Shown here piece after piece: positions 46,654 through 56,108 of a stretch of DNA of 64,000 bases (positions within the stretch are counted from its first letter, which is position 1; each line of letters begins with the position of its first letter). This DNA is from Flavobacterium subsaxonicum WB 4.1-42 = DSM 21790 (GTDB lineage Bacteria; Bacteroidota; Bacteroidia; Flavobacteriales; Flavobacteriaceae). The notes beneath the pieces were generated by a model. The model did not search any database. It saw nothing but the letters and a program-made list of their open reading frames with translations, and was not told where the DNA came from. The translations under genes and the position numbers were made by a program. The stretch is taken from positions 186,001-250,000 of the forward strand of contig NZ_AUGP01000017.1 of the NCBI RefSeq assembly GCF_000422725.1, given 5' to 3'.

Positions 46654-48210
46654 TTAGTTGGCCGAGTTGGGCAGTGCGTTAGGATTAACATCCAGTTCGC
46701 GTTGCGGTATCGGAAGATATTCCCTACCCGGAATCCAGGTGTTAAAATCAGAATCGTGCTCTCTTAGCATTGCTAATTTGGCCGGGTCGTACAACCAGCC
46801 CCAACGGATAATATCGTGTATACGGATGCTTTCTATCGAAAGTTCCAGTGCACGCTCGTGTGCTAACTGGTCTCTCATTTGAGTTTGTGTCATTCCCGGT
46901 TGTGTAACATGCAAATCGGGTAAATTAGCACGGTCTCTAACCTGCTGAATGTAATCGTAAGCCTGTGCGGTCTGGCCTAATTCGTTAAGCGCTTCGGCAT
47001 ACATTAACAATACATCTGCATAGCGCATTAAGCGGTAATTAATTTCAGAATACTCCACACCACCCTGGCTTTCGGTACTTACACCAAAACCATCGTGTGT
47101 ATATTTTCTTGGATATATTGCATCTAACGGATTTTGCCAGGGCGCACCATTATATACTGTAGTAGAATTTTCTGATGGCTCGTAAGAAGCAATAGAAACT
47201 AATAAACGAGGGTCTAAATGCCCGTCAACAGTCTGCTCTAATTTATACTCATCATAGATCCAGCGTGTTGGCAGGAAATCCGAATACCCATAACCGTCCA
47301 TAGCATAGGTATGCCCAACAGAGCTTACCTGCATCCATGATGAAAGCGGCTCTCCACCATAATTTTTAACGGTGCCCGAGCCAATAGCAAACTGTACTTC
47401 AAAAAGCGACTCAGAGTTGTTTTCTGCATACGGACTAAAGTTGTCTTTATAATTAGCGGTAAGGCTGTAAATATTAACTTCCGGGCCTACAACAAGCTTC
47501 TGAAATTCGGCTGCTGCCTGGCTCCACTGTTTTGTATATAAATACGATTTACCCAAAAAGCCTGTAGCAGCCCCTTTAGTTGCGCGGCCTACCTGCCCAC
47601 TGTCCGATCCGCTAAGGTCGGCATAACTTACAGGCAATGTGCTTTGTGCAGCAGCAAAGTCGGCTATTATTTGTGCCCATATTTCATCAGACGGTGCTGT
47701 TGCAGCATAATAATCAGATTCGCCGGTTGGCACTGTTGTTATTAACGGTACTTTTTCAAAATTTGTAACAAGGTTAAAATAAGCCAACCCCCTTAAAAAG
47801 TGTGCCTGCCCAAGGCAACGTGCCTTTACATTTTCATCCATTTCTATGGCAGGTACATATTCTATTACCTGATTGGCACGATAAATAGCCTGGTAATAAG
47901 CAGCCCAGGTCCATTCTACAGGGCCGGATGTTGGCAAGATAGAAAAGTTGGCCACCTGTATTAAATCCAGCCAGGGGCTGTCTCCTTTAAAATCGTCTCC
48001 CCTTCCATCAGTAAGGGCAGGCGTCATACGCATGTAGTAACCATCAATTAAAAGGCTGTTGTATATGGCGTTAACACCTTTAACAGCATGCTCTTCGGTT
48101 AGCCAGTACGTATCGGTAGTCTGGCTGTTTGGGTTTACTACATCTAATTCGTCATCGCAACTCATTGTTATAAATAACAAAAGGATAAATGCTATATTTA
48201 ATTTTTTCAT
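46654..48210 (-). CDS. susD: SusD/RagB-family surface glycan-binding lipoprotein
   Basis: 518 residues from the ATG at 48210, which gives a lipoprotein signal (FILLLFITMSC); the ATG at 48231 adds seven residues and overlaps the susC stop. SusD features: the N-terminal TDTYWLTEEHAVKGVNAIYN, TPR-like helices with YRANQVIEYVPAIE and FLRGLAYFNLVTNF, and the C-terminal YRLMRYADVLLMYAEALNE with ERALELSIESIRIHDIIRWGW, both family hallmarks. It forms the lid on SusC and captures arabino-oligosaccharides. Confidence 0.95.
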   Translation of the reverse strand: MKKLNIAFILLLFITMSCDDELDVVNPNSQTTDTYWLTEEHAVKGVNAIYNSLLIDGYYMRMTPALTDGRGDDFKGDSPWLDLIQVANFSILPTSGPVEWTWAAYYQAIYRANQVIEYVPAIEMDENVKARCLGQAHFLRGLAYFNLVTNFEKVPLITTVPTGESDYYAATAPSDEIWAQIIADFAAAQSTLPVSYADLSGSDSGQVGRATKGAATGFLGKSYLYTKQWSQAAAEFQKLVVGPEVNIYSLTANYKDNFSPYAENNSESLFEVQFAIGSGTVKNYGGEPLSSWMQVSSVGHTYAMDGYGYSDFLPTRWIYDEYKLEQTVDGHLDPRLLVSIASYEPSENSTTVYNGAPWQNPLDAIYPRKYTHDGFGVSTESQGGVEYSEINYRLMRYADVLLMYAEALNELGQTAQAYDYIQQVRDRANLPDLHVTQPGMTQTQMRDQLAHERALELSIESIRIHDIIRWGWLYDPAKLAMLREHDSDFNTWIPGREYLPIPQRELDVNPNALPNSAN

Positions 48211-48230
48211 GATCTGAATATTATTTTTCA

Positions 48231-51200
48231 TTAAAATGTCATTTGTACACCAAAAAGATAGGTTCTTGGCCTTGGATAAGTACCTCCGTCAAAACCAGGA
48301 TTAAATACTCCTGCATTAAAATCAGGGTTAAAACCTTTGTATTTTGTAAAAGTATACAGGTTTTGAACAGTACTGTAAATTCTTATCGACTGGATAACTT
48401 TACCAAAAAGGTTAGGCAGTGTATAGCCTAAAGAAACCGTATTGATACGCAGGTAGTCTCCTTTTTGCAGCCATCCCGGCCTGTTAGAATCTCTTGCATT
48501 ACCGTTAGGGTCGTTAGCCACCACTCTTGGTATGTTGGTATCGGTATTTTCCGGTGTCCAGCGGTCTAATATATCTTCATGAGAGTTTATGTAGTCTGTA
48601 GACCACATAAGGCTCCTGTACAAACTACTGTTAATGTAGTATCCTGCCGCACCCGATGCAAATACTGTAAAATCAAGGTTTTTGTATTTGGCTGCAAAAT
48701 TAAAACCGTAGGTAACAGTAGGTATTGCGCTGCCTAAAAAGGTACGGTCATCGGCATCAATTACGCCATCATCATTAAGGTCTTTAAATTTAACATCTCC
48801 GGGAGCTGTGGCAGCGCTTTGAAAAGCATGGTCGGCCACTTCTTCGTTAGACTGAAACAAGCCTTCGTATACATATCCAAAATGTTCGCCCACTTTACCG
48901 CCTACCTGGGTTTTAGACCCGGTACCATAAATTGGCTCATTGTTTCCGCCAAGTGCCAAAACTTCATTTTTTAGTGTACTTGCATTAGCCGAAATATCAA
49001 AGCTAAAATCTTTGCCTTTATCATAATGGTAACCTACCTCTATATCTATACCCGTATTACGCAAACTACCTGCATTTACTACAGGCGTAGTATTTATAGA
49101 CCCTGTAGATAGAGGTATTGGCACACCAACTAAAACATCGGTTGTTTTTTTGTTATAATACTCAACAGTAAAACTTAAAGCATCGTTTAAAAAGCTGGCA
49201 TCTAAACCAATGTTTGCAGATGTTGTTGTTTCCCATTTAATATTCTCATCTACTACGCTGGTTTGCAGGCCACCAACAGCAGTTGCGCCATTAAAATTAT
49301 AAAGGATATTGCCGTTAATAACGGGTTGGAACAAATAGTCGCCAATATTCTGGTTACCTAATTCGCCATAGCTACCACGCAGTTTAATTTGCGAAACAAT
49401 ATCTTTTGAAACCTTAAAGAACTTTTCGTTCGATAATTTCCAGCCCAGTGCAACAGACGGGAAAGTACCATATCTGTTAGAAGCCGCAAACCTTGACGAT
49501 CCGTCGCGCCTTACTGTAGCTGTTAATAAATACCTGTCGTCAAAACTATATGTTACACGACCTAATAATGAAGCTAATGTACTGTTAAACAAAGACCCAC
49601 CAGATGTTTGGTTACTACCATTAGAAAGCACAGGGTGGTAAGGCTCAGGTAAGTTTTCTGAGTGGCCTGTTCTTGTAACGGCATCATTAGTCTGGTACGT
49701 TTGCCCTACCAAAACATCTACATCGTGTTTACCAAATACTTTTTTATAGTTTATAGTATTTTCTACAAGTGTTGTGGTGTATATCCTTGAGTTATCGTCT
49801 AATAGCGATTTACCCGAACCGAAGAAATACCCCATTTCAAATTTTGGTACAAAAGAAAAATCTCTTGCCTGGGTTTTATCGTAGCTTAAATTTAGCTTAT
49901 ACGTTAGTTCATGCCCGCCGCTGTTTATTAGTTTAAACTCAGGGTTAATAATAGCAAACGTTCTGTCTACCTCTACAGAGTTAGTAAACAATGAGTTAAT
50001 ACCCGGAACGTTAAGTGCTATAGTTTGGTGTATTGTAGAATCTGTACCGCCATAGCCGCCTATATTGTTTTCATCGTACAATGCCATAGTAGGTATTGCA
50101 ATAACTAAGTCGTTGATTAGCGGTGGCCTGCCTCCGGTTAACACGTCTCCCCTAAAGGTTAAAGAGTTTTCGAAAGAGTGTGTATAGTATAATGAAGGCG
50201 ACATTTTAAAGATACCTTTCTCTATAGTAACATTTATACGCCCCGAATATCTTTCGTAAGATGGCCCGTTGCCCACAAACATACCTTTGTTTTCAAAATA
50301 ATCCATAGAGGCGTTATAGGTAACGTTTTCGCCACCACCCGAAAAATTAAAGCTATGATTTTTACGGGTACCATCTTTTAAGCCTATTTTTTGCCAGTCG
50401 TTATCTATATTATCCACAAACAGGTCAGACGACGGGTCGTTACCTGCAATTAGCGGTAAGCCGGCATTTGTACGCTTCTCATTTACAATCATTTGGTAAT
50501 CCTGCCTTCCTAAAACCGGAATTTTTTGCGCTACCTGGTCTACACCATAGTAACCGCTGTAATCTATTTTTAGCGGCGAGTTCTTAACACCTCTTTTAGT
50601 AGTAATAATAACTACACCATTGGCAGCCCTTGAACCGTAAATAGCACCTGCCGAAGCATCTTTTAACACCTGTATACTCTTGATATCATTAGGGTTAAAA
50701 TCCCTTACCGATGTTCCTACCGGTACACCATCTACAACATACAAAGGCTGGTTATCGCCAAATGTACCTATACCCCTAATCCTGATGTTTGGTGCTGCAC
50801 CCGGCTGACCATCGCTGGTTACGTTTACACCTGCAGAGCGCCCCTGTAGTAACTGAGACACATCGCTGTTAGATACTTTTAGCACCTCGCCAACGTCTAC
50901 CACGGCAACAGACCCTGTAATATCTGCCTTTTTTTGGGTACCATAGCCAATTACAACAACATCATCTAAGGTTGTAGCTTCAGATACCAATACTACATTT
51001 AAAGTTGTGTTAGTGCCCACTTTAATTTCCTGGGGAGTAAACCCAATGTAGGAAAAAACTAATACATCGTTTGCGTTAGCAGTGATAGAATAAGAGCCAT
51101 CTATATCTGTAGCCGCAGAATTAGACGTGCCCTTTACCACTACGCTCGCTCCTGGCAAACCCAGGCCGTCGTCTTTAGAGGTTATTTCCCCTTTAACTGT

Positions 51201-51320
51201 CACGCTTTGAGCGTTAACGGTGCAAACAGAAAATAGAATTAATGCAAATCCTGCTAACTTCATTTTCATGAGCCGGCCGGAAGCGCATCGTAAAAAGTTG
51301 GTAATTTTCATCATAATCAA
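48231..51320 (-). CDS. susC: SusC/RagA-family TonB-dependent outer-membrane transporter
   Basis: 1029 residues; inner starts at Met4 or Met18 would place the signal (LAGFALILFSVCTVNA) at the very N-terminus. A carboxypeptidase-D-like beta domain (GLGLPGASVVVKGT, FSYIGFTPQEI) leads to the TonB contact DVVVIGYGTQKKADITGSV. The plug follows (QLLQGRSAGVNVTSDGQPG, then ASAGAIYGSRAANGVVIITT), and a 22-strand barrel ends in the aromatic YLFGVQMTF. It imports oligosaccharides bound by SusD. It heads an eight-gene operon that reaches 37459, controlled by the site at 51341. Confidence 0.96.
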   Translation of the reverse strand: MIMMKITNFLRCASGRLMKMKLAGFALILFSVCTVNAQSVTVKGEITSKDDGLGLPGASVVVKGTSNSAATDIDGSYSITANANDVLVFSYIGFTPQEIKVGTNTTLNVVLVSEATTLDDVVVIGYGTQKKADITGSVAVVDVGEVLKVSNSDVSQLLQGRSAGVNVTSDGQPGAAPNIRIRGIGTFGDNQPLYVVDGVPVGTSVRDFNPNDIKSIQVLKDASAGAIYGSRAANGVVIITTKRGVKNSPLKIDYSGYYGVDQVAQKIPVLGRQDYQMIVNEKRTNAGLPLIAGNDPSSDLFVDNIDNDWQKIGLKDGTRKNHSFNFSGGGENVTYNASMDYFENKGMFVGNGPSYERYSGRINVTIEKGIFKMSPSLYYTHSFENSLTFRGDVLTGGRPPLINDLVIAIPTMALYDENNIGGYGGTDSTIHQTIALNVPGINSLFTNSVEVDRTFAIINPEFKLINSGGHELTYKLNLSYDKTQARDFSFVPKFEMGYFFGSGKSLLDDNSRIYTTTLVENTINYKKVFGKHDVDVLVGQTYQTNDAVTRTGHSENLPEPYHPVLSNGSNQTSGGSLFNSTLASLLGRVTYSFDDRYLLTATVRRDGSSRFAASNRYGTFPSVALGWKLSNEKFFKVSKDIVSQIKLRGSYGELGNQNIGDYLFQPVINGNILYNFNGATAVGGLQTSVVDENIKWETTTSANIGLDASFLNDALSFTVEYYNKKTTDVLVGVPIPLSTGSINTTPVVNAGSLRNTGIDIEVGYHYDKGKDFSFDISANASTLKNEVLALGGNNEPIYGTGSKTQVGGKVGEHFGYVYEGLFQSNEEVADHAFQSAATAPGDVKFKDLNDDGVIDADDRTFLGSAIPTVTYGFNFAAKYKNLDFTVFASGAAGYYINSSLYRSLMWSTDYINSHEDILDRWTPENTDTNIPRVVANDPNGNARDSNRPGWLQKGDYLRINTVSLGYTLPNLFGKVIQSIRIYSTVQNLYTFTKYKGFNPDFNAGVFNPGFDGGTYPRPRTYLFGVQMTF

Positions 51321-51340
51321 TAAAATTTGGTTTGTTTTAT

Positions 51341-51359
51341 AAATGTATTTTTTACACTT
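51341..51359. promoter_or_regulatory. Candidate AraR operator at the susC promoter
   Basis: AAATGT, 7 bp, ACACTT, directly downstream of the -7 box, so over the likely transcription start. It is identical to the araB site. Confidence 0.8.
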
Positions 51360-51360
51360 C

Positions 51361-51393
51361 CAAATTTATATAATTATTTTGAAAAAAAGCAAA
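51361..51393 (-). promoter_or_regulatory. susC promoter
   Basis: On the minus strand: -33 TTTG (51390-51393), 21 bp, -7 TAAATTTG (51361-51368). It matches the Bacteroidota consensus. Confidence 0.65.
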
Positions 51394-51542
51394 TAAAAAT
51401 CCACATATGTGAAAATATACTTAAAAAAAAGATAAACATCGCAATACTCAAACGTTCTCTATAACAATAAATGTATTATTTTAGCAACACGAAATAGGTT
51501 GCAAATTACCGCCATTGTTAGTATCTTGCCATTTTTTAAATA

Positions 51543-52226
51543 ATGAAAAACTACAATAATCAGAAGAAAGTCCTCCTTGCGGTAGACTGTATAATTTTTG
51601 GGTTCGATAAAAAAAACCTAAAGATTTTACTTATTAAAAGAGATTTTGAACCCGAAAAAGGCCACTGGTCTTTGATGGGGGGGTTCTTAAAAACCGATGA
51701 AAACCTCGATGAAGCCGCAACAAGGGTACTAAACCATCTAACAGGCTTAGATAATGTGTATATGGAACAGCTCCGCTCGTACAGTGCCCTGGACAGGGAC
51801 CCTGTAGAGCGCACGGTATCAGTATCTTACTATGCGCTAATTAACATAGAAGAGCACAGCACCCTTAACGAGAGCTTCTCGGCAAAGTGGTTTAATATAG
51901 AAGATAAACCCGACCTTATCTTCGACCATAACCTTATGGTTAAAAACGCAATGAGCCGCCTGCGCTACCGTGCCTCTACCAAGCCCATTGGGTTTGAGCT
52001 GCTGCCTGAAAAGTTCACTATGAAGCAGTTACAAACACTTTACGAGGCTATTTTGGGCGAAACATTAGACAAACGTAACTTTATTAACAAGATAAACGGT
52101 CTCGACATCCTGATAAAAACCGAAGAAAAAGACATGGGGTCGTCTCGAAAGGGGTCGTACTTTTATACGTTTGATGAAGAAAAATACAAGGTAAAAGTGT
52201 CCGACGGGTTTGCCTTTAAATTGTAA
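51543..52226 (+). CDS. araR: NUDIX-type transcriptional regulator of arabinose use
   Basis: 227 residues: a NUDIX domain (about 1-145) and a C-terminal winged helix (EKFTMKQLQTLYEAILGETL, RNFINKINGLDIL). The Nudix box at residues 47-69 keeps Gly, the first Glu and Arg, but the catalytic REUxEE reads RVLNHL. Hydrolysis is therefore unlikely and the domain should serve as a sugar sensor, as known for the AraR regulator of Bacteroides thetaiotaomicron. It is divergent from susC. Five matching palindromes in the window are its probable targets. A half-site AAATGT (51469) precedes its own start. Confidence 0.9.
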   Translation: MKNYNNQKKVLLAVDCIIFGFDKKNLKILLIKRDFEPEKGHWSLMGGFLKTDENLDEAATRVLNHLTGLDNVYMEQLRSYSALDRDPVERTVSVSYYALINIEEHSTLNESFSAKWFNIEDKPDLIFDHNLMVKNAMSRLRYRASTKPIGFELLPEKFTMKQLQTLYEAILGETLDKRNFINKINGLDILIKTEEKDMGSSRKGSYFYTFDEEKYKVKVSDGFAFKL

Positions 52227-52443
52227 TTTTTGGGTCAAAAAAGGCTTAATATTTCACTTTTGGAGTTCGACATTCGCTACTAAACACACCTTTTAAGAGG
52301 TTTGTTGCAGCCACTGCTATTTTTAAAAATTCTTACAGTAATAATTTTTAAATCTTACATAATTTTATCCTCCTGTTAAAACTTCGGTAAAACAAAAACA
52401 CCCAAAAAATTTGCGGCGTAACTTTAAGCATAAATAAAGTTGT

Positions 52444-53178
52444 ATGCCCGAAGGTCCTTCCATCATCATTGCAAAAAATGCGGCCAAGCATTTTATAGGC
52501 AAAAAAGTTATTGCCGCCGCCGGCAATGCCAAAATAGACGTTAGCCGGCTCGAAAACAAAAAGCTTGTAGATATTAAAACCTGGGGCAAGCACCTGCTGC
52601 TTTGCTTTGACGGCTTTACTGTGCGCATCCACTTCCTGCTTTTTGGCACCTATTTTATAAACCAGACCAAAAATGCCCTGCTTCGGCTTGGGTTAACTTT
52701 TAAAAATGGCGAATTCAACATCTATACCGCTGCGGTAACCGTGCTGGAGGGCAACGTGGCCGACCATTACGATTTTACTGCCGATGTAATGAACGACACC
52801 TGGAACCCCGCTTCGGCGAAAGCCAAACTGGCCGATGTGCCCAATAAGCAGGTGTGCGATGCCCTGTTGGAGCAGGATATCTTTTCTGGCGTGGGCAACA
52901 TTATAAAAAACGAGGTGCTGTACAGGGTGCACGTACACCCGGAGTCGTTGGTGGGCAGCATACAGCCCGATGTTTTAGATGCCGTGGTAACCGAGGCCCG
53001 CAACTACAGCTTCGACTTTTTGCACTGGAAAGAAAAAGACGAGCTTAAAAAGCACTGGCTGGCACATTCTAAAAAGGTGTGCAAGCGCTGCGACCTCCCT
53101 TTGTATAAAGAGTACACGGGGGTTAAAAAGCGGCGCAGCTTTTTTTGCACCAATTGCCAGGTACTGTATAAGGAGTAA
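52444..53178 (+). CDS. Fpg/Nei-family DNA glycosylase
   Basis: 244 residues. The N-terminal PEGPS (Pro2 as nucleophile, Glu3 as helper) is intact. The helix-two-turn-helix LLEQDIFSGVGNIIKNEVLY is present, and the C-terminal zinc finger has CKRCDLP and FFCTNCQ. It removes oxidised bases and nicks the site. It is shorter than E. coli Fpg or Nei and belongs to an Nei-like group common in Bacteroidota, whose substrate range is less clear. It is transcribed alone; the 217 bp in front show no clear structure. Confidence 0.9.
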   Translation: MPEGPSIIIAKNAAKHFIGKKVIAAAGNAKIDVSRLENKKLVDIKTWGKHLLLCFDGFTVRIHFLLFGTYFINQTKNALLRLGLTFKNGEFNIYTAAVTVLEGNVADHYDFTADVMNDTWNPASAKAKLADVPNKQVCDALLEQDIFSGVGNIIKNEVLYRVHVHPESLVGSIQPDVLDAVVTEARNYSFDFLHWKEKDELKKHWLAHSKKVCKRCDLPLYKEYTGVKKRRSFFCTNCQVLYKE

Positions 53179-53277
53179 ACCACTTTCTTACAACAAAACC
53201 ATTAATATTTTAAAATACAGGCGGTTTGCTGTAAGAGGTATTAAATTTTTATTATTACCCTATAAAAAAGGTAGACT

Positions 53278-53310
53278 TTGTAGGTTGTAATAATTTTTTA
53301 TTTACATTTG
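53278..53310 (+). promoter_or_regulatory. Promoter of the metNIQ leader
   Basis: TTG (53278-53280), 22 bp, -7 TACATTTG (53303-53310). Transcription would start near 53317, exactly before the first hairpin of the leader. Confidence 0.6.
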
Positions 53311-53316
53311 CATCAT

Positions 53317-53538
53317 AATTCGGCTAACCATCCATAGTAAGATTAATCCAGCCGATTTTTAAATACGTTATATATGGCTACCTACAACAACATGTTTATG
53401 CTAAAATGTTGCTGCATGAATTTTTTTTCGTGTTGCAGGAGCGCCCGTGTATAGCCATACCAAAACTATACTAAGCCCTTTTACAGCACTGTAAAGGGGC
53501 TTTTTTTATACCAAAATTATACTAACTATAGTAACCAG
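53317..53538 (+). ncRNA. Structured 5' leader of metNIQ, candidate riboswitch or attenuator
   Basis: About 220 nt between promoter and metN. First comes a hairpin TCGGCT/AGCCGA (53320-53355). Then a three-way junction: P1 TATGGCTA/TAGCCATA (53373-53380 with 53452-53459) encloses P2 CAACAT/ATGTTG (53388-53411) and P3 CTGCA/TGCAG (53412-53438). An intrinsic terminator follows at 53473-53507, 32 bp before the start codon. This is aptamer-plus-terminator layout. I see no SAM-I core. The ligand is unknown; methionine or SAM is a guess from the genes it controls. Confidence 0.55.
53473..53507 (+). terminator. Leader terminator in front of metN
   Basis: AAGCCCTTTTAC pairs with GTAAAGGGGCTT (one G-T pair), then a T run. 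It stands between a promoter and its first gene, so it must be conditional. Confidence 0.8.
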
Positions 53539-54570
53539 ATGATTGAATTACAAAATGTAACCAAAAAATTTTACCAAAAAGACCGCGAAGTTACTGCCTT
53601 AAACGGCGTATCGCTAAAGGTGCCGCCGGGTAAAATATTTGGTGTAATAGGCACATCGGGCGCGGGCAAGAGCACGCTTATACGCTGTGTTAACCTGCTG
53701 GAAAAGCCCACATCGGGACAGGTAATTGTAGATGGCAAAAACCTCATCAGCCTGTCTAACGCGCAGTTAGCACAGGAGCGCAGGCAAATAGGCATGATCT
53801 TTCAGCACTTTAACCTGCTATCATCGCGCACGGTGTTTCAAAATGTGGCCTTTCCGTTAGAGCTTGCCGGCACCCCAAAAGGTGCCATTAAAGAGCGCGT
53901 GCAGGAGCTGCTGCAACTGGTAGGCCTGGCCGAAAAAGCCAACGACTACCCCGCAAGCCTTTCGGGCGGGCAAAAACAGCGTGTTGCCATAGCGCGCACC
54001 CTGGCCAACAATCCAAAAGTATTGCTGTGCGACGAGGCCACCAGCGCCTTAGACCCCGCCACTACCCGATCGATACTCAACCTGCTAAAAGATATTAACC
54101 GCCGCCTTAACATTACCATATTACTTATTACCCACCAAATGGAGGTTGTAAAATCTATTTGCGATGAAGTAGCGGTAATAAGCAATGGCGAGCTTATTGA
54201 GCAGGGCACGGTGGGCGAAATTTTTGCCAATCCAAAACAGGCCCTTACGCGAGAGTTTATAGCATCGTCGCTGCACATCGAAATTCCGGCTGCTTACGCC
54301 GAAAGGCTGTCGGCTACCGATGCCGAAGGGCTGCATCCGTTACTAAAACTGGAGCTAACCGGCCAATCGGTTAACGAGCCGGTACTCTCTGAGGCCAGCC
54401 GACTGTTTGGCATCAACTTTAAAATTATAAGCGCACAGATGGACCATGCGGGCAATGTAAATTTTGGCATACTGCTTATAGAGCTTTCGGGCAACCGCGA
54501 TAACTACACCGCCGCTATTAACTACTTTATTGGCAAACATATTAAAACACAAATTTTAGGCTATGTCTGA
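53539..54570 (+). CDS. metN: Methionine ABC transporter, ATP-binding protein
   Basis: 343 residues. ABC ATPase: Walker A GTSGAGKS at about residue 38, Q-loop [13 protein letters not shown], signature LSGGQKQR, Walker [14 protein letters not shown] and the switch LLITHQM. The last 80 residues form the NIL domain, which binds methionine and inhibits transport in MetN. It lies behind the structured leader and overlaps metI by 8 bp. Confidence 0.95.
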   Translation: MIELQNVTKKFYQKDREVTALNGVSLKVPPGKIFGVIGTSGAGKSTLIRCVNLLEKPTSGQVIVDGKNLISLSNAQLAQERRQIGMIFQHFNLLSSRTVFQNVAFPLELAGTPKGAIKERVQELLQLVGLAEKANDYPASLSGGQKQRVAIARTLANNPKVLLCDEATSALDPATTRSILNLLKDINRRLNITILLITHQMEVVKSICDEVAVISNGELIEQGTVGEIFANPKQALTREFIASSLHIEIPAAYAERLSATDAEGLHPLLKLELTGQSVNEPVLSEASRLFGINFKIISAQMDHAGNVNFGILLIELSGNRDNYTAAINYFIGKHIKTQILGYV

Positions 54571-55216
54571 TTCTATTATACAATTACTGCTGCACGGCAC
54601 CTGGGAGACCATAGTAATGACGTTTGTTTCCGGCTTCTTCGGCTTCGTCCTGGGCCTGCCAACGGGCATACTCCTGTTCCTTACCCGCAAGGGGCAAATA
54701 CTGGAGCAAAAAGTTGCCAACCGCACCCTGTCGGTACTGGTAAACATTTTCAGGTCGATACCTTTTATCATCTTAATTGTATGGATGATACCCTTTACAC
54801 GCGCCCTTGTGGGCACCTCTATTGGTGTTAGCGCCGCACTGGTGCCGCTTAGTATTGGTGCCGCCCCATTTATTGCCCGCCTTGTAGAAAACAGCCTGCT
54901 TGGCCTGCCACCGGGGCTTATAGAGGCCGCACGCGCATTGGGTGCTACCCCACTGCAAATTGTGTATAAGGTGCTGCTGCCGGAGGCCCTGCCCTCTCTA
55001 ATAAACGCAGCCTCGATTACATTAATAACCTTGGTAGGGTACTCTGCAATGGGTGGTGCTGTTGGAGCCGGCGGTTTGGGCCAGGTGGGCTACCAGTATG
55101 GGTATATAGGCTATGATGCCGTAACCATGAATTCTGTACTAATACTACTGGTACTGCTGGTATTTATAATTCAGTATGCCGGCGATGCCCTTTCTAAACG
55201 TTTCGATCATCGATAA
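54563..55216 (+). CDS. metI: Methionine ABC transporter, permease
   Basis: 217 residues with five membrane helices. [20 protein letters not shown] opens the protein, and the EAA-type coupling loop is [20 protein letters not shown]. The loop [15 protein letters not shown] is typical of MetI. It forms the membrane channel with MetN. The start overlaps the metN stop, so they are coupled. Confidence 0.95.
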   Translation: MSDSIIQLLLHGTWETIVMTFVSGFFGFVLGLPTGILLFLTRKGQILEQKVANRTLSVLVNIFRSIPFIILIVWMIPFTRALVGTSIGVSAALVPLSIGAAPFIARLVENSLLGLPPGLIEAARALGATPLQIVYKVLLPEALPSLINAASITLITLVGYSAMGGAVGAGGLGQVGYQYGYIGYDAVTMNSVLILLVLLVFIIQYAGDALSKRFDHR

Positions 55217-55250
55217 ATTTCAAATACAAAAACCCATAATACCTATATAT

Positions 55251-56069
55251 ATGAATGCATTAGCAAAACTTATCAACCTAACGGGCATTATTGCCTTAAC
55301 CCTGAGCCTTACCAATTGTTCTGACAAGAAAAATACCGACCCCCATTTTATAAAAGTGGGCGTGGCAAGCGGGCCCGAATTAACCGTGGCACAAACGGCC
55401 AAGAAAGTAGCCAAAGAAAAGTATGGCCTGGAGGTAGAACTGGTATCGTTTAACGATTACGTAATACCAAACGAGGCACTAAGCCAGGGCGATATCGATG
55501 CTAATGCGTTTCAGCACCAGCCGTATTTAGACGAGCAGTCTAAACAAAGGGGCTACAAACTGGCCGTGGTGGGCAAAACCTTTATTTATCCTATTGCCGC
55601 CTATTCCAAGAAAATTAAGTCGCTGGCCGAGCTTAAAGACGGCAGCACCATCATTATCCCTAACGACCCAACCAACGGCGGCAGGTCGCTGCTGTTGCTC
55701 CAAAAAAACGGGTTGCTAACACTTAAAGAAGGTGTTGGGTTATTACCGAAGGTGACCGACATTACCGCCAACCCTAAAAACCTTAAGATACTGGAACTGG
55801 AAGCACCGCAATTGCCAAGGGCGCTGGAAGACCAGAATGTAACCATAGCCATAATAAATAACACCTTCGCATCGCAAGCCGGGTTAGTGCCCGCACGCGA
55901 TGCCCTGTTTGTAGAGGATAAAGATTCGCCTTATGTAAACCTCATCGTTACCCGCGAGGATAACAAAAATGCCGAGAACGTAAAGCAGTTTGTAAAAGCC
56001 TGGCAGGATGCCGAAGTAGAGGCTTCTGCACTTAAAGAGTTTAAAGGCGGCGCTGTAAAAGGCTGGTAA
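55251..56069 (+). CDS. metQ: Methionine-binding lipoprotein
   Basis: 272 residues from the ATG at 55251, which gives a lipobox (LSLTNCSDK); the open frame runs further up into metI but without a signal. NlpA/MetQ family: KVGVASGPELTVAQTAKKVA, VSFNDYVIPNEALSQGDIDA and NAFQHQPYLDEQS at the start, and IPNDPTNGGRSLLLLQ in the middle. It delivers methionine to MetNI. It follows metI by 34 bp. Confidence 0.95.
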   Translation: MNALAKLINLTGIIALTLSLTNCSDKKNTDPHFIKVGVASGPELTVAQTAKKVAKEKYGLEVELVSFNDYVIPNEALSQGDIDANAFQHQPYLDEQSKQRGYKLAVVGKTFIYPIAAYSKKIKSLAELKDGSTIIIPNDPTNGGRSLLLLQKNGLLTLKEGVGLLPKVTDITANPKNLKILELEAPQLPRALEDQNVTIAIINNTFASQAGLVPARDALFVEDKDSPYVNLIVTREDNKNAENVKQFVKAWQDAEVEASALKEFKGGAVKGW

Positions 56070-56108
56070 CCATCAATCAATTAAAAATAAATCAATTAGC
56101 ATATCCCC

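Noticed and set aside
37459..51320. A hybrid two-component or ECF-sigma regulator of the PUL
   Set aside because: None is encoded in the region; control is explained by the NUDIX regulator next to susC.
51469..51487. A possible sixth AraR site in front of araR
   Set aside because: Only the AAATGT half matches; the second half reads TAGCAA, so it is too weak to claim as an operator.
53317..53460. SAM-I or SAM-II riboswitch upstream of metN
   Set aside because: The conserved SAM-I core and the SAM-II pseudoknot pattern could not be found by eye, so the leader is left as an unassigned structured RNA.
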